Of a stretch of DNA of 64,000 nucleotides, positions 42,275 to 54,539 are shown one piece after another; the first letter of the stretch is position 1; each line of letters opens with the position of its first letter. The stretch comes from Toxorhynchites rutilus septentrionalis (lineage: Eukaryota; Arthropoda; Insecta; Diptera; Culicidae): NCBI RefSeq assembly GCF_029784135.1, contig NC_073746.1, positions 111,474,035-111,538,034 of the forward strand, in the 5' to 3' direction. The position numbers and the translations under genes were made by a program. The notes under the pieces are model-generated. The model worked only from the letters and a program-made list of their open reading frames with translations. It did not search any database and was not told the origin of the DNA.

Positions 42275-42690
42275 ATCCGGATCATATAACTGGTGAGTAG
42301 GGAATTCATTTCTGCTTTTCACGTACTAATCATTTTATTTTGTTTCAGCTATGAATACATCCGACTCAATCAATCGGCGAATGAGAAAGATGATTTCCCT
42401 CATCACCACATTGCTTATTTCCACTTCTGTCACACCAGCCAACAGCATCAGCTTTCCCGCAGCAGTATACTTTAAGTCCAGGGTTCTATTCCGGGGAACA
42501 GCAACAGCAGCAGGACCTGGCCATCGATAGTATTTCGAGCAATCTTCCCCATCGGAGATCTCGTGCTTCACGCACATTGAAGAATCCTCCTCAGCCACAT
42601 ATCTGTGTCATCAAGGGCAAGGAGGTATTCATCAATGTACTCAGTCGGATTTGAATCGTCAATCCAGACAACCCGGATGCACCGATTCCA
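42275..42690 (+). pseudogene. second copy of the duplicated exon-intron-exon unit
   Basis: It starts with GGATCATATAACTG|GTGAGTA, has an intron ending TTGTTTCAG|CTATGAATACAT, then YEYIRLNQSANEKDDFPHHH. After one frame change it continues GEQQQQQDLAIDSISSNLPH and RRSRASRTLKNPPQPHICVI, then KGKEVFINVLSRI. The last block looks like real protein, better preserved than in the first copy. The parent gene is unknown to me. Confidence 0.5.
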
Positions 42691-43227
42691 TTATATACCT
42701 TATTTTTATTATACATGGATCTTTATTATTATTTTTCAATAAAATGATTAAAATCGATCAATGTATTTCCTTTTCATTTTCAATAACAAACCAATACAAA
42801 CATGCAGCAAGCAGTGCTGGAAGCAGCGCTGCAAGCAGGTCGACGCCTTGCACATGTTGGCGAAAAAGTGGCGTGAAGTTGTTCGATGAATGCATATGAA
42901 AGGTCGATAACTCGATTGCAAGGTGGCAGCATTTGAGGTCGATTGTTGACATTTCATCGACCCGATCTTGGCAGGCAAAACGGAATGTGGGAAGCGTTGC
43001 ACAACATTGACAGCCCAAGCTGTCAATTGATCGCTCTGTCGATTTCGCTGTCGTAAAAGCGAAAAACCGCGACGCCTTCCATCGCGCCCCGTGAATTACT
43101 ATTTACATCGCGCGCGGTATATCGGATAACTAGCGAATGTAATAAATTCTAGTGGTTGCTGATTGTGTGTTATGAATGAATTCTAGTCCCGTTAGTTAAG
43201 TGTGTCGCGTGTGTGCGCTGTTCGTTC
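42691..43227. other. no gene; GC-richer approach to a probable promoter
   Basis: An AATAAA lies at about 42738. From about 42900 the base composition becomes less AT-rich, with GTCGAT and CTGTCAATTG words and a CGCGCGCGG patch at about 43110. Confidence 0.4.
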
Positions 43228-43767
43228 AGTGTCAATTACCGATCACCATTCGCGGGAAATCAATACGTCGTCGTGTTTACGTTTTGTTGAGTGAAGCAGA
43301 AGACTGCATTCTGCTGGAGATTAAATGTGATTTATATCTTATTTGAAAAATCAAATCATAGTTCTTGTTTGTGAATTAAGCAATTGTGTCAGCGAAACGC
43401 AAAAGTGAGTGTTGTTGAGCCTCAGAAAGTGCATAGCACTTCATCGAATTTCAATGCTTCAATTTCTCTTCGGCAAGCAAATAATGACCTCTTGCTGAGA
43501 AGTTGTGTAATACCAAAGTGCAATACGGTGTTTCTTTTTGTGTGATATTTGTGTTAGAGCTAGTAGTGGCTCCGCGATATGGTTACAAGTGTGCTTATCA
43601 GGCTGTTGCACTGCCAATACATCTGTTAGCAAGCAAATATAGTCCATCGCTATTTTCTGTTGCATTCTGGAAATATTCTTATTGGAAATTGATGTGCTAG
43701 TGTTTGGTGTTAGGTGTCAGTCCGCGGCCTTTATGAATGGCATGCATCGTGTCCTTCTTATTTGTTG
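43228..43767 (+). promoter_or_regulatory. putative transcription start and non-coding first exon
   Basis: TTCGTTCAGTGTC contains the arthropod initiator TCAGT, about 30 bases before CGCGGG, in a DPE-like location. From here to 43767 the sequence has the GT-rich, stop-laden composition typical of mosquito 5' UTRs and ends at a strong donor TTGTTG|GTGAGTAG. It could be an upstream exon of the BTG gene 11 kb away or of a lncRNA; nothing in the sequence decides between these. Confidence 0.35.
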
Positions 43768-44499
43768 GTGAGTAGTGGTCTTCACTGTAGTGTTATAGCG
43801 TAACGAATGGGCCTTTAAAAATACTGTTATGCATCGTATCGTAACAGTATTTATGAATGTTCACATTTCTAGTGAAATCTTATTTGATTTTTTTTATATG
43901 CATGTATCAAATGCTGAGGGACTCCTCGGTTGTATTTATTTTGGGGAATCGATTGAATTGTGTGAAGAATCGTTATACACATTTACTCTTTCCAATTGTT
44001 TTTGCCTGCATTGATTTTAATTTACGGGTGTTACAAGTTCCACAGTCTTTTTTTGAACATACACATAAGTACAAGTCGGACTAGATGACAGACTCCATAC
44101 TCATGATTCGATTATATATAAAATAATTTTTATATCTCAAATATGACTTATTTTAAGAAAAAAAAATAGTATTTTAACGTTAAGGTGAAATTCAATTGGC
44201 TATTATACGTATAGTGGAGTAAAATTCTCGATTCTCGAAAATTTTGATTGAATTGTCACCAGGAATTATTTATAACGATAATGCATCGAAATTTTAAAAA
44301 TATAGGAGTTTGGTGTCTAAAAACAAATTGTAGATCAGTTATAGACAGTAGCGTTTGATAAGTTTCTGCTCAACATTGCAGAAGAAAGGGGTTAATTAGT
44401 ACTCGAATATTGTTTTTTATCTAACAATTTTAGTGGATTGACTGAACTATCTCGTGTTTCCTCATAGTTCAAATATTTCTGAGTCTAATTCTCATTTTG
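43768..44499. other. AT-rich intron-like DNA; nothing recognised
   Basis: No coding motif or repeat terminus was found. Confidence 0.4.
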
Positions 44500-44534
44500 A
44501 GCTATTTTTCATAATCATTCTTACATTCCACATA

Positions 44535-44597
44535 CCACGTGGACAGAAAAAGCACGATTTTAAACTCCCCCCTCCCCCTGTTGTCCACGTGGACATT
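44535..44597. repeat. CCACGTGGACA inverted words flanking a C-rich core
   Basis: CCACGTGGACAG (44538) and TTGTCCACGTGGACA (44580) flank CTCCCCCCTCCCCC. The same composition recurs at 47525-47632, pointing to a dispersed repeat of unknown class. CACGTG is also an E-box, but repetition argues for transposon origin. Confidence 0.5.
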
Positions 44598-44599
44598 TC

Positions 44600-47520
44600 T
44601 CTTGATTTTATTAGAATAATTCAGGAAATAACTTAATTGCGCATGAATTAAATTTTAATTCCATTTAAGTTTATTTTGTTTCAAATTTTACTTGCTGAAC
44701 CCTGGCACGTTTGCCGTGGCTCATTGGTGTTTTATGACAGAAAAATGAGTAGTAAAACAAAGCAAATATTCCATATGAGTTTAACTTTGAGATACTTGTA
44801 TGTTCTTTGTTCTTTGTTTTTAAAAGGCTTTAAACTTTGCAGTTCATTCGCCTCTAATTTAAATACCTGTAATACTTTGTTTTTCTGTTATCTTCGAAGA
44901 TATAAAGATTATCTGGTTTGTCAACACGGAAACGCGCAATATCCAGTTGAACAATCCGCATCCGAATATAAATTACAAAATTCCAAGGATTGATCTTGAG
45001 CAAAGCCAATCGAATAAAATTAAATAGATTTAAAATCACTATCAGATACAATTTAAGCTCACGATTTTTGAACACATGCAAAGAATTGTGTTGCTGTCAC
45101 ATAGAATACATATGCAATACTAGAAAGTTAATTTACTTTCACAGATTTATTTCAGAAGTGTGCTTATTTCATCTGAAAATCTTGAAGCTTCTTGAGGCGT
45201 TGGCAGTAGCAACAAGAATTTTTGAAGTGGCTCGTATGTTGTGTTATAATATGAGCTCCATCAGAGCTCGAGTTTTTGAAGCGCACAAAAACGAACAGAA
45301 CGATTTTATATACTATCTCTTTTTCTATCATTTAAAAAGAATTTCAAAAAAGAAAAGATAAAGTAGGAAGCATGTACTGATATCTATAGATCCTCACTTG
45401 ACAAAGGATGAGGAGTAAAAGGTCGAAATTTTTCAGAGATTTTGGAACGTCTGTATCTTCGATATAAACGATGACATTAAGATAAAAAATACAGCATTTT
45501 CAAGCTACAAATTTCTAGTGTGTGATGTGTATATGTGTTGTAGATAAAATACTTTGCAGGAAAAGATAAAGCGTTTATAGTTCCAATCCAATCAACATGA
45601 TTATTTCGCGTCCATTTGATTCATAGAGAGTTTCAGTAGAACTATTTACTACAGAGGTATTCTCTATCGAATGAAAAATTATCCTTTGATTTCTAATTAA
45701 GAATATTTCATGAAATAATGAACGCACATCAAATCCATGGTCAAATCTACTCATCGCAATCTTGGAAATATTTAATACATGGTCCAGTTGATTCTTTGAC
45801 GAATGCATTATTTTATAAAAGAGTTACAGCGTTTCAAAGATCACTCAAAACATGTTCGACATTTCGCCACAGGAAATGTCTGTTCATTCACACGTTCAAT
45901 TCACATTTAGTCATCAGCGCAATAGAAACCTTTTCCGCAATAGTTTCAAAGGGTACTAATACCTTATTAAACATATTTTCAATATCTATATTTTTTTTAA
46001 ATTTTTCAACTGCTTATTGACCATCCAGCATTGAGTGTCTAAATAGCTTCCAAAATGCCCGTGGGGAAAAAAACATCAGAAAACTCACAACTCAATAATT
46101 TTTTACTAATCTTGCACGATAAGTTATTTGTATTGCTCTTTAGTTTTCCTCCACTTAAATCCTTATTAAAACGTCACAGTTTACCAGAGAGCAATTCAAC
46201 GCCAAATTCATCCTCCGCTGCCCCAATCCTCCCCATTTTATTGAAATTTCGTTCATTTTTTCCAAAAATGGCCCTGAAGCCTGTTGCCCGATTGAAACTT
46301 TTTTTTTGAGAAATTTATTAACCTTCTATTATTTTTTTTATAAATGTTCAAACTATTGAGAAAACTTTCTCATAAATTGAATGAAAACTATTATATCTGT
46401 TTGAAATAATATTATTATATATAGGTTATTAGGTAGCTGATCCGAAAAATTTTAAGAGATAGGGGATCATAAAAAATCTTCCACGCTGATGATCAAATCT
46501 TAACTACGAAAGAATTATTGAACTTTTCCTTGAGACCGGTTTTTTGCCTTAAAATGATTGAACTGAAAATTCAAAAAATGCGCACGATGCTTTCATTTGA
46601 GGAAAATTTGCATAAAATTGTGTTGTGAACACATTTAAATTAGTGGAAGATAACAAGAAGGATAATAGTGTGGTGTCAAGGAAGGAACTGTAGAGTGGTT
46701 GGAGAGCTCCAATTTGGCTGATAGAAACAATCCTGTTTGTCATGCATTTTTGGAAAATTAATTAAAAACACAAAATTTGAAGTTGGTTCCATACATTTAA
46801 AAGTTGATCTTGGGTTCTATTAATTTGAAAGTTTTACAATTGCATTCTATGCAAAATTTTCTTATCTTTCAAATGAACAGTATAATTATTCTAAGGAGCG
46901 TACTTTCTAAATTAGTTCAGTTCAATACATAAAATTAGACCTAACAAAAATTCAACAATGTCCTAGTTGAGAATTGACTACATGCGTAGGATTTTTTCAT
47001 CAAATATGATCCTCTGTCACCTCCTGAAATATTCTATAATTTATGAGAACACTGGCTCAATTGTTTTAAGTTGACGACTAGTGATGCATATACAATCTCC
47101 TGCAAATGTAAATATTTATTCCTAGAAATTAATGGAATGAAAATACTTTGGAAAAATGATTTTACACGCAATTCTGTATGAAAAACTATACAGACGTTAT
47201 TATCATATATTTTTCTCGAGATATAACAAAACGTATAGAAAATTATAATTGATAAAAATCATTTACGCATATCATGGAATCTCAACCATTATGGAATCGT
47301 TTAATTTTTATAGTTTTGGCTATGAGGGCTATGCATACCCCGTAACTATAAAAGTTCGATCATAGGAAATAGTTGGTCATTCACAATTTACGTGAGATAT
47401 TTTTATAATACAGATTTCACTGAAGAAGATCCATGATATGAGAGAAAATATATGAACGTTTGCCTGGGCAGCACTCTCAGGCTTCTCAATCCGTTTATTG
47501 ATAAATACGGAGAGAAAATT
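44600..47520. other. 2.9 kb of AT-rich DNA without a recognisable gene
   Basis: Several 60-120-codon frames exist (for example about 44676-44993 on + and 45575-45808 on -), but none shows a known motif, codon bias or splice context. Treated as non-coding. Confidence 0.4.
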
Positions 47521-47635
47521 CTTCCTGTCCACGTGGACTCAGTCTATACCCCCTCTCCCCTCTCCGTGGACAAGAGTGGACATTTTCTTACCCCCTACCC
47601 TCCCTAAAGTTGTCCACGTGGTATGTGGACAGCCC
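47521..47635. repeat. second CCACGTGGAC repeat cluster
   Basis: TGTCCACGTGGACTC, CCGTGGACAAGAGTGGACAT and TTGTCCACGTGG lie within 115 bp with CCCCCTCTCCCC cores, closely resembling 44535-44597. Confidence 0.5.
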
Positions 47636-47639
47636 CTTA

Positions 47640-48404
47640 CGGAATATAGAAATTTGTACCTCGTTCTTAACGGTGAAAACATCCGATTTAGTAAAAGAAA
47701 AAAGAATGTTTAGCGCCATACCAACACAAGTAGGGGAACAAAGCAGTCTTATAGACTTTACTGGTTGCCACTATATAAACATCATTGCGACAGAGCCAGC
47801 TTGTATCGCTGTAACCTCAAGGAATGATTTTAATGTCTCGAAACGCACTACAGCCACAGTGGAAGTTAGTCTCCCTCAACACTTATTGTTTCAATATTGC
47901 ATATAAAAAGGATAAATAAAAACGAAAAATCGAGTGATTATTTTCTGAGTTTTTTTAATTCATGCTTCTTGACGATCGAATGGAATATTTGGCAACACTG
48001 CGGTTGTATGTATTATGTACTATTACGGAAGTCTATATTTCATCTTTCTACAGCAACGTAGATAGCAGATATTATAACATTTTTATGTGAAACCATGTTC
48101 GCTGTTTGCAAATTGTGAAAACTTACTGCTATATCAAGCAGAACCATTCCATTCATAAGAATTTGCGTCCACATTGCACTTTGTTGTCCCTCGTCGCTAG
48201 TGTTTTTTTTGCGAACTTATTCAGTGAAGTACTTCTCTTCTGTTTACGTTGTAAACCGCTAACTCACACTTCAGGGCTTTGTCGTGAGCGAGCGTATGTG
48301 GGTGTTAGTGTGTAAAACTACGGAAGCAAGCCCCTGAGTTTTTTTTTTGCTATGTGCTCTATACAGTGGTGTGGTACACTGTATAAGCAGCCGAATATCG
48401 TTGA
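47640..48404. other. no gene recognised
   Basis: AT-rich sequence with no supported feature. Confidence 0.4.
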
Positions 48405-48720
48405 CAGGAATTCGCGTTGACGGCACTGACTGCGTGTTGCGTCATTCGGAAGCGCAAATGACAATTAATGGATTTTCAAACTGGAATGATCCAACTTTTA
48501 AAATAGATATTGTGGATGAAAAATTACTTTTTCTTACCCAATTATAGATTATATATTGAGTAACACGTTTTTTCGCAAATTGTGAAAAAATCTTCAACGA
48601 AAACTAAATCTGATTGATGAATTTTAACATGTCAAAACTGTCTTTGGGCCTTCTACTCTGATGAAATATAAATTGGATCGCAATCTTGAATGTCACCACC
48701 ATACGTCGAAATGTACATAT
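48405..48720 (-). repeat. second relic of the pogo/Tigger-like element
   Basis: ATTCGCGTTGACGGCACTGA matches the transposase start region near 32155, and further right CTTGAATGTCACCACCATAC, then GTCGAAATG, matches the right arm near 32558. The order is the same as in 32150-32580, so this is a decayed fragment in the same orientation. Confidence 0.55.
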
Positions 48721-48839
48721 GTCATCGCGGATTACTCGTCCAGCCATGAGTACAATATTTTTGTTTCAAAAAGTTTGACCCGTGTCATGATGGACAAACT
48801 GTTAATGATCAATTTTTAATTGATCGTCACATTCGAGAG

Positions 48840-48945
48840 CTGGCCACTAAGTACTTACAAAAATGACGCAATAAATAATACGTTGAGACGACAAAGTTTC
48901 TCTAAGGACATTAGTGCCATTTGAGAAGAAGAAGAAGAAGAAGAA
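48840..48945 (+). mobile_element. 5'-truncated Feilai-like SINE
   Basis: Only the last third of the SINE is present: AAATGACGCAA, ACGTTGAGACG, TTAGTGCCATT and a GAAGAAGAAG tail. The tRNA head is missing. It is diverged from the copies at 12343 and 20601. Confidence 0.75.
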
Positions 48946-49737
48946 TGTAAAAATCAATCTCCAATAAGTAGATTTGTGATTTTATTTTCATTTTGTTGAA
49001 ATTGTGCAGTGGGATCGGGAAACTCAAAATTGAATAATTTGCGTATTTTTGAAGAATCTATTCATTAGATTTCTCTGTAAAAGGGAAGGTCTCTACTCTC
49101 ATTGGTACATCTATTCGTAATTTAAGTGTGATTAACGCTGAATGCTCATATACGAAAGTCACAAAAATATAACACGACTGTATTATATGTAGTATATGCT
49201 AAATGTAAACGAGATCTTGAACGAACATTTTTTATTTTAATAATTCAAATAATTTTAACTTCCTATTGCTGGTTGGCTTTTGTAGATATAGTGTCTCTTT
49301 ATTATTGAGTGTTGTCCTGTTCAGGTCTGATAGTAACTACAAGTAAATACAATATGGAACTATTAAAGTCCATTATCAGTAAATATATTTTATCGTTCAT
49401 ACCAATCCGGCTCGGGGCTTCCTCCCAGTTTTCCTGTATCGAACAAAATTACTTGAGACAATTACGGTGGAATGAGAAGGATTAGGCTATGTTTTCTGCA
49501 GTGCTCTTCACTCCCAATCATTTTTTGTTCGAAGAATTGAGATGATTTTGAATTTATTTTTCATAATTTAACGATTGTTTATTTCGATCATCAAAATTGA
49601 ATAATCTTTCTTGCAGTTAGAAAATTTAAATATGTTCACTGTCTTAAACGAAACAATATATGAAATCTTTATTTTTATAATTCATATGTACTCACCGTAT
49701 TTTCTGAATTTTGATCCCTGGCCATTATATAGAGAGA
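48946..49737. other. no feature recognised
   Basis: AT-rich sequence with no coding signal. Confidence 0.4.
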
Positions 49738-49791
49738 CGTATTGAAACGTCTTACCCATAACGGTAGTTATGGGTAAGACGTTCCAATACG
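49738..49791. repeat. 25-bp-arm hairpin next to a mariner fragment
   Basis: The arms 49738-49762 and 49767-49791 are reverse complements with one mismatch, separated by GGTA. It lies 22 bp before the mariner coding remnant. It does not match the mariner TIR seen at 36826. Confidence 0.75.
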
Positions 49792-49812
49792 CTCGAACGT
49801 AAAACTGCAACG

Positions 49813-50771
49813 ATGGCGGACGAAAAAATTCGTGTAGTTTATGGACCCGATACTGTAACGATTCGCACAGCACAGCGTTGGTTTGATCGATTTCTTTCTG
49901 GTGTAGTGGCTGTCGAAGATACACCCCGCACTGGTAGGCCAATCGTCGTGGAAACCGATAAAATCGTTGAAATCATCCAAGTAGACCGGCATGTGAGCAC
50001 TCGCTCGATTGACCAGGGATTGGGTATAGACCATAAAACCGTTTGGAACCATTTACAGAAGATTGGATTCCAAAAAAAGCTGGATGTATGGGTGCCACAC
50101 GAGTTGACGCAAAAAAATCTTTTATACCGAATCAACGCCTGCGATGCTCTGCTGAAACGGAACGAACTCGACCCATTTTTGGAGAAGATGGTGACTGGTG
50201 ATGAAAAGTGGATCACGTACGACAACCTAAAGCGAAAAAAGTCGTGGTCGAAGCGCGGTGAGCCGGCCCAAACCATCGCCAAGCTCGGATTGACGGCCAG
50301 GAAGGTTTTGCTGTGTGTTTGGTGGGATTGGAAGGGAATCATTCACTTAAGCTGCTCAACTAAGGCCAGCCCCTCAACTCGGTTTTCTACTGTGAGCAGC
50401 TTGACCGTTTGAAGCAGGCGATTGACCAGAATCAGCCAGAAATGATCAATAGGAATGGTGTTGTTTTCCACAGGACAACGCTCGGCCTCACACATCTTTG
50501 ATGACCCACCAGAAGCTACGGGAGTTCGGATGGGATGTCCTATTGCACCCACCGTATAGTCCGGACCTGGCTCCAAGTGATTATCATCTCTTCCGGTCCA
50601 TGCAAAACACTCTTGGTGATACTAAGTTGGCCTCAAAAGAGGCTTGCGAAAACTGGCTGTCTGAGTTTTTTGCAAATAAGGAGGGAGGGGGGGGGGTTAT
50701 AAAGGGGGGATAATGAAGTTGCCTTCTAAATGGCAACAAGTTTGCGAACAAAACGGCGCATATTTGACTTA
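49813..50771 (+). pseudogene. mariner transposase relic, second copy
   Basis: The frame reads VVYGPDTVTIRTAQRWFDRF, VEDTPRTGRP, VDRHVSTRSIDQGLGIDHKT, then VTGDEKWITYDNLKRKKSWS (first catalytic D) and VLLCVWWDWKGII, after which frameshifts begin (about 50345). The third D is in PPYSPDLAPSDYH at about 50560, but the second region (CFPQDNA-type) is damaged. It retains the helix-turn-helix part deleted in the 37285 copy. The first ~25 residues and both TIRs were not found. Confidence 0.82.
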
Positions 50772-52299
50772 AATTGAATAATTTTACGACGGTGACACTA
50801 AAATTTGGGATCAAGATAAAGAAACGCATGTCAAGTAACCTTCGCCACTAGTGGCTGTCGGAAAGCTGATCTGGTTTGGAATAATCATTTAAAAATGTAA
50901 AGATTTAAATTTTTACACAATAATCATATTCTTTTGTCAAGCTTTCATCCCTTCCCCTATGAACACACCTTTTTTTCTGTGCAATACAGCTAGATTCAGT
51001 TCTTTAGAATATCTGTTTTTAAAAACAGTGCAGATCATCACTAGGAAAAGGAGCCGGCTGTCCGGCTGTCTATTTTAACCGGAACACAACCTCGCTCCTG
51101 CAATCGATTGATTGGTTTTATTCATGTACGTGACATTTAGTTATCCTAAAACCGCTTTTTAGCGATTTCCACAACTGTATTTCGGGGAAACAAAAACATC
51201 ATTAACTTTGGGTAGGACCAAGATATTGACAGGTTTGGCATCGAAAAGTCTTTGTTTTGGCAAGCTCTAAAAGTCGTTAGAAGATCGTTTTCATGTATAA
51301 TTAAAAAGTTAGAGAAAATAAATCACTTTTTTCATGGTGATCCTAATGCAACTTAGAAAAAAAAGGCTAAATCGGATGTTGTGCTGCGTAAGATGCTGTA
51401 TAATTTTCCAAATTGAAAATTTATTCCATTTCACAAAAGGATTTATTCAGTTTTGTTATTTATTATTTTATTATATTATATTTTTTTGTATTTTTATATT
51501 GAATGAATGAATAATAGATTACATCGAGGCGATTAGTGGTATCGAACAACAAACAGCTGGAAAATATCCGATTCCTTAATGAACGTTTAATTGAAAAAAT
51601 CATACATCACTAATGATACACTAGTTCATAATTTGAGGGTATTTTTTCAGATGCTCTAATAAATAATAGATTGAAAGTCAACTTATTAACTTATTGTCTT
51701 GTAATGTTTGTTTGTAATGTTTAGTTTTTGAAAATTCATCATTCACATTTAATTTTGATTCCATTAGGAAATTAATAAGTTTATTGATAGAATGTAAACA
51801 ACGATATAATGTAGAGCGTTGATTTCTGTATTTGTTCCTGCTTCACTGACCTTTTAACCTACAACATCGAATCTCACTCGGTGTAAAATCTACAACATCG
51901 AGTCTCACTCGTGCTGCACTCGCATATCAGCAGGTACACTTAGCAGAGTAGTGAAAATATCCGATGCTTGGCACATCGAAGCGTTTGCATTTGGTCCAAA
52001 CTTTTGGAAATTCAAGCTACGGGTTTGAATAAAAATATTGTTAGATCTCATTTCTGCAAGAAAAAACAAAATTTATTAGTGGCTTAAAAATTCAATTTAC
52101 CACACCTTCCGAGACTACATTGCCGTCTGCTGGCTAGTGATGGCCGCATGCACGCACACATCCGCACCGAAAGTGTGCCCGTCACGTCACCAATACATAT
52201 TCCCGCAAAACAAAAAACTCATCGCGGAGGGTTATCGTGCTGCGAGCTGTCGTTCCCATTTTCAATCGAAGTTGAACCTCAGCGGAGTGATGAGCCGAT
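50772..52299. other. no gene; repeated TCTCACTCG phrase near 51870
   Basis: AT-rich DNA. ACATCGA(A/G)TCTCACTCG occurs twice within 45 bp at about 51862-51912, a small local duplication. No other feature was supported. Confidence 0.4.
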
Positions 52300-52978
52300 G
52301 AAAGCGAGCGAGTCGAGAGAGAGAGAGCATACCTGGGTGTAGTGAGCGAGAGACTGTGTTTTGCAAACTGAGGGTCGTCGTCGAGAGTGAGAAAGGACAA
52401 GTGTGTGAATAATAGTAGAAAAAAACGCCAGCAGCAGCAGCAAACGAGCAAGACCAGCCAGCCAGCCATCTTGGAAAAAATCGTTCGAATCCAATTTTCG
52501 TGCAGTGAATTATTGCGTAGTGTGTGATCTTTGTTCGTCGCGATCCTCGAATCGAAACCTGATTGTGTGATTTGGAAGTAGTTTAAGGAGTATCTTTAGA
52601 GAGCTTAAGGTTGAAAACCCGTGCTGTGCCGTATCATTTGTGAAAGTTTGTTCTACGCGACGTCGACGACGAGAAGTGCTGTGTGTGCTTTGTGTGCGAA
52701 CCACCCTCTACCGTGTTTCGAAATAGAGAAGCAGAAAATAAAATAAGGAATCAATTGCTGCGACACGAAGGTGCTGAAAATTTTTGGGCGAAATTAGCAC
52801 ACAGCTGCTGGCAGAAAGTGTGTGGATGAGCAATTATTCGTCAATTTGGGGTTCAAATAACAACCAACCGATCAACCGACCGACTGATGAGTGCATCGTG
52901 TGCATGTGTGTATGAAAATTAATCGAGTTGTCGGAAAAGTCACGACGCCCATGGAATAGGCCACTTTTGAGGTACTAG
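52300..52978 (+). promoter_or_regulatory. BTG: probable promoter and 5' UTR exon of the BTG gene
   Basis: The base composition changes to GA/GT-rich with GAGAGAGAGAG (GAGA-like) at 52315. A long stop-containing leader of typical mosquito 5' UTR character follows, up to a candidate donor TTGAG|GTACTA at about 52971. The next acceptor (TTTATACAG at 54553) lies 280 bp before the BTG start codon. The linkage is inferred from proximity and orientation. Confidence 0.45.
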
Positions 52979-53239
52979 AAGAGGGGCCCATTCGGTCGTT
53001 TAATTTTGCTATGTGTTTTGATTGATGATTTTGGCTGAATTCTAAAGGAAAACAGTTGAATGAATTCTGGTAGAGTAATGAGATTCTTTATGGTCTTGTA
53101 GGGCACTTGCAGATTGCATATGCATTAGCGATCTGTTGGGCAGGCAAAAGTGATAGCCGCATAGAATGCAAGTGATCGACAAGATTGAGTTTTGTTTAAA
53201 TAATTATTTTAGCGTAATAGTTTATTATAATGAACATTA

Positions 53240-53506
53240 GTGTACAGATATCCTGATTCGGTGGTTAGTTCCTTCAATGAAGCGGTTGATTGTGTTAAAC
53301 TTAAGGACATGTTTAGCCAGAAAGATCAAACAACTCTCAGTTATAATTTCCGGGTACCTGAATGCTCCGCGAAGAAGTCAAACATGTTTATAAGCAATTT
53401 GATCGGAAATGAACAAAATAAAAGTAAAAGAAAGCATTCGAACGTTAACTCGAGCCTTTGTGGCTTTGATTTTGATCCGAATATGTTGAAAATCCTTTCC
53501 TGTTAA
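53240..53506 (+). other. 88-codon open frame, origin unknown
   Basis: The frame reads MYRYPDSVVSSFNEAVDCVK, then RVPECSAKKSNMF and ends DPNMLKILSC. Its composition looks more protein-like than its surroundings, but I recognise no family, and it lies inside the presumed BTG 5' intron. It may be a relic exon or a transposon piece. Confidence 0.3.
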
Positions 53507-53574
53507 TTTTTCAATTAAAACCTTGTGGAAAAGTCTTTCAACGAACTTCGTGATATAGGTGCTAGTAAATTAAG

Positions 53575-54270
53575 TAGGGGAGGACGGGGGAAGACGGCCA
53601 CCCAGGGTAAGATGGCCACTCTCTAGATTATTGAAACAATCAATTATTGGACAAACACAATACATTAGTTTGGTGTACTGCACTACACTCAGTCATGTAT
53701 ACCCATTTTGGCGTGTGTATAGGTGAAACGTCATGATAAAGAATCAAAATAAACTGCTCAGATGGCGATTTGTTATTTTGCTTGCAAGCAATTCAGTGTT
53801 TTAGTGGTAAATATGGACATGTCTTGTGAAACCAATGTTAGAATAGTAAACACACAGGCCTGTTAAGTGTGTTTGTATAAAAAACGGTACGTTTTTAAAG
53901 CATTTCATAGAATTATTGACACACTTTTGCCTGACTCATAGCGTAGGTCAAGGTTGCCACCATTGTAAGAGATGTGATTTGCCATAAACGCACCTTTGAA
54001 CGCGCCTAAGCTACAATCATCCTCTATACCCCTAGATTTACGAGTCATTCCATGTGGCCATCTCTCCCTTAGTGGTGGCCAATTTGACCCGTCATTATTT
54101 GGGGGGCACCATTTTCATACCTTTTATAATTTATCATATAATGTTAGGAAATGACGTGATTGCGGAAAACATCGTAAAAATCGATGCTGACATAATTAAA
54201 TGCTTCAATTTTGTATGCATTGTTGTTTGATTGTACTCTATGCTGGCCGGTCTTACCCCGTCTTCCCCTA
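53575..54270. mobile_element. MITE with TAGGGGAAGACGGGG termini
   Basis: The left end TAGGGGAGGACGGGGGAAGA and right end (reverse complement TAGGGGAAGACGGGGTAAGA) form imperfect TIRs of about 27 bp. Internal GGTGGCC words recur. The element is 696 bp, non-coding, and sits in the presumed 5' UTR intron of the BTG gene. The superfamily is unassigned. Confidence 0.65.
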
Positions 54271-54539
54271 ATATGCGTTACACCAAATTTCTTGTTCGGG
54301 AGAAGGCTTGCCTAACTGTTTCACAAAGTTCATGCTGCTGCGAAGTTACGAATGTAAACAAGCGATGCGTGCCCAACAGACCATTAAGAATACGCAAGTG
54401 AGATCTATTTTCGGGATTCCAAGAAAATCAAAGATCATTTGAGAGCGCGTGTAATTTTTCACATTTCGCGCATTAATCGTTTCAATTTACCAATTTACCA
54501 GAATTAGAAATGCAATTAGACAGATCAGTGATTAATCTC

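Noticed and set aside
44676..44993. 105-codon frame as a coding gene
   Set aside because: AT-rich, Phe/Leu/Cys-rich translation with no motif, typical of chance frames in this desert.
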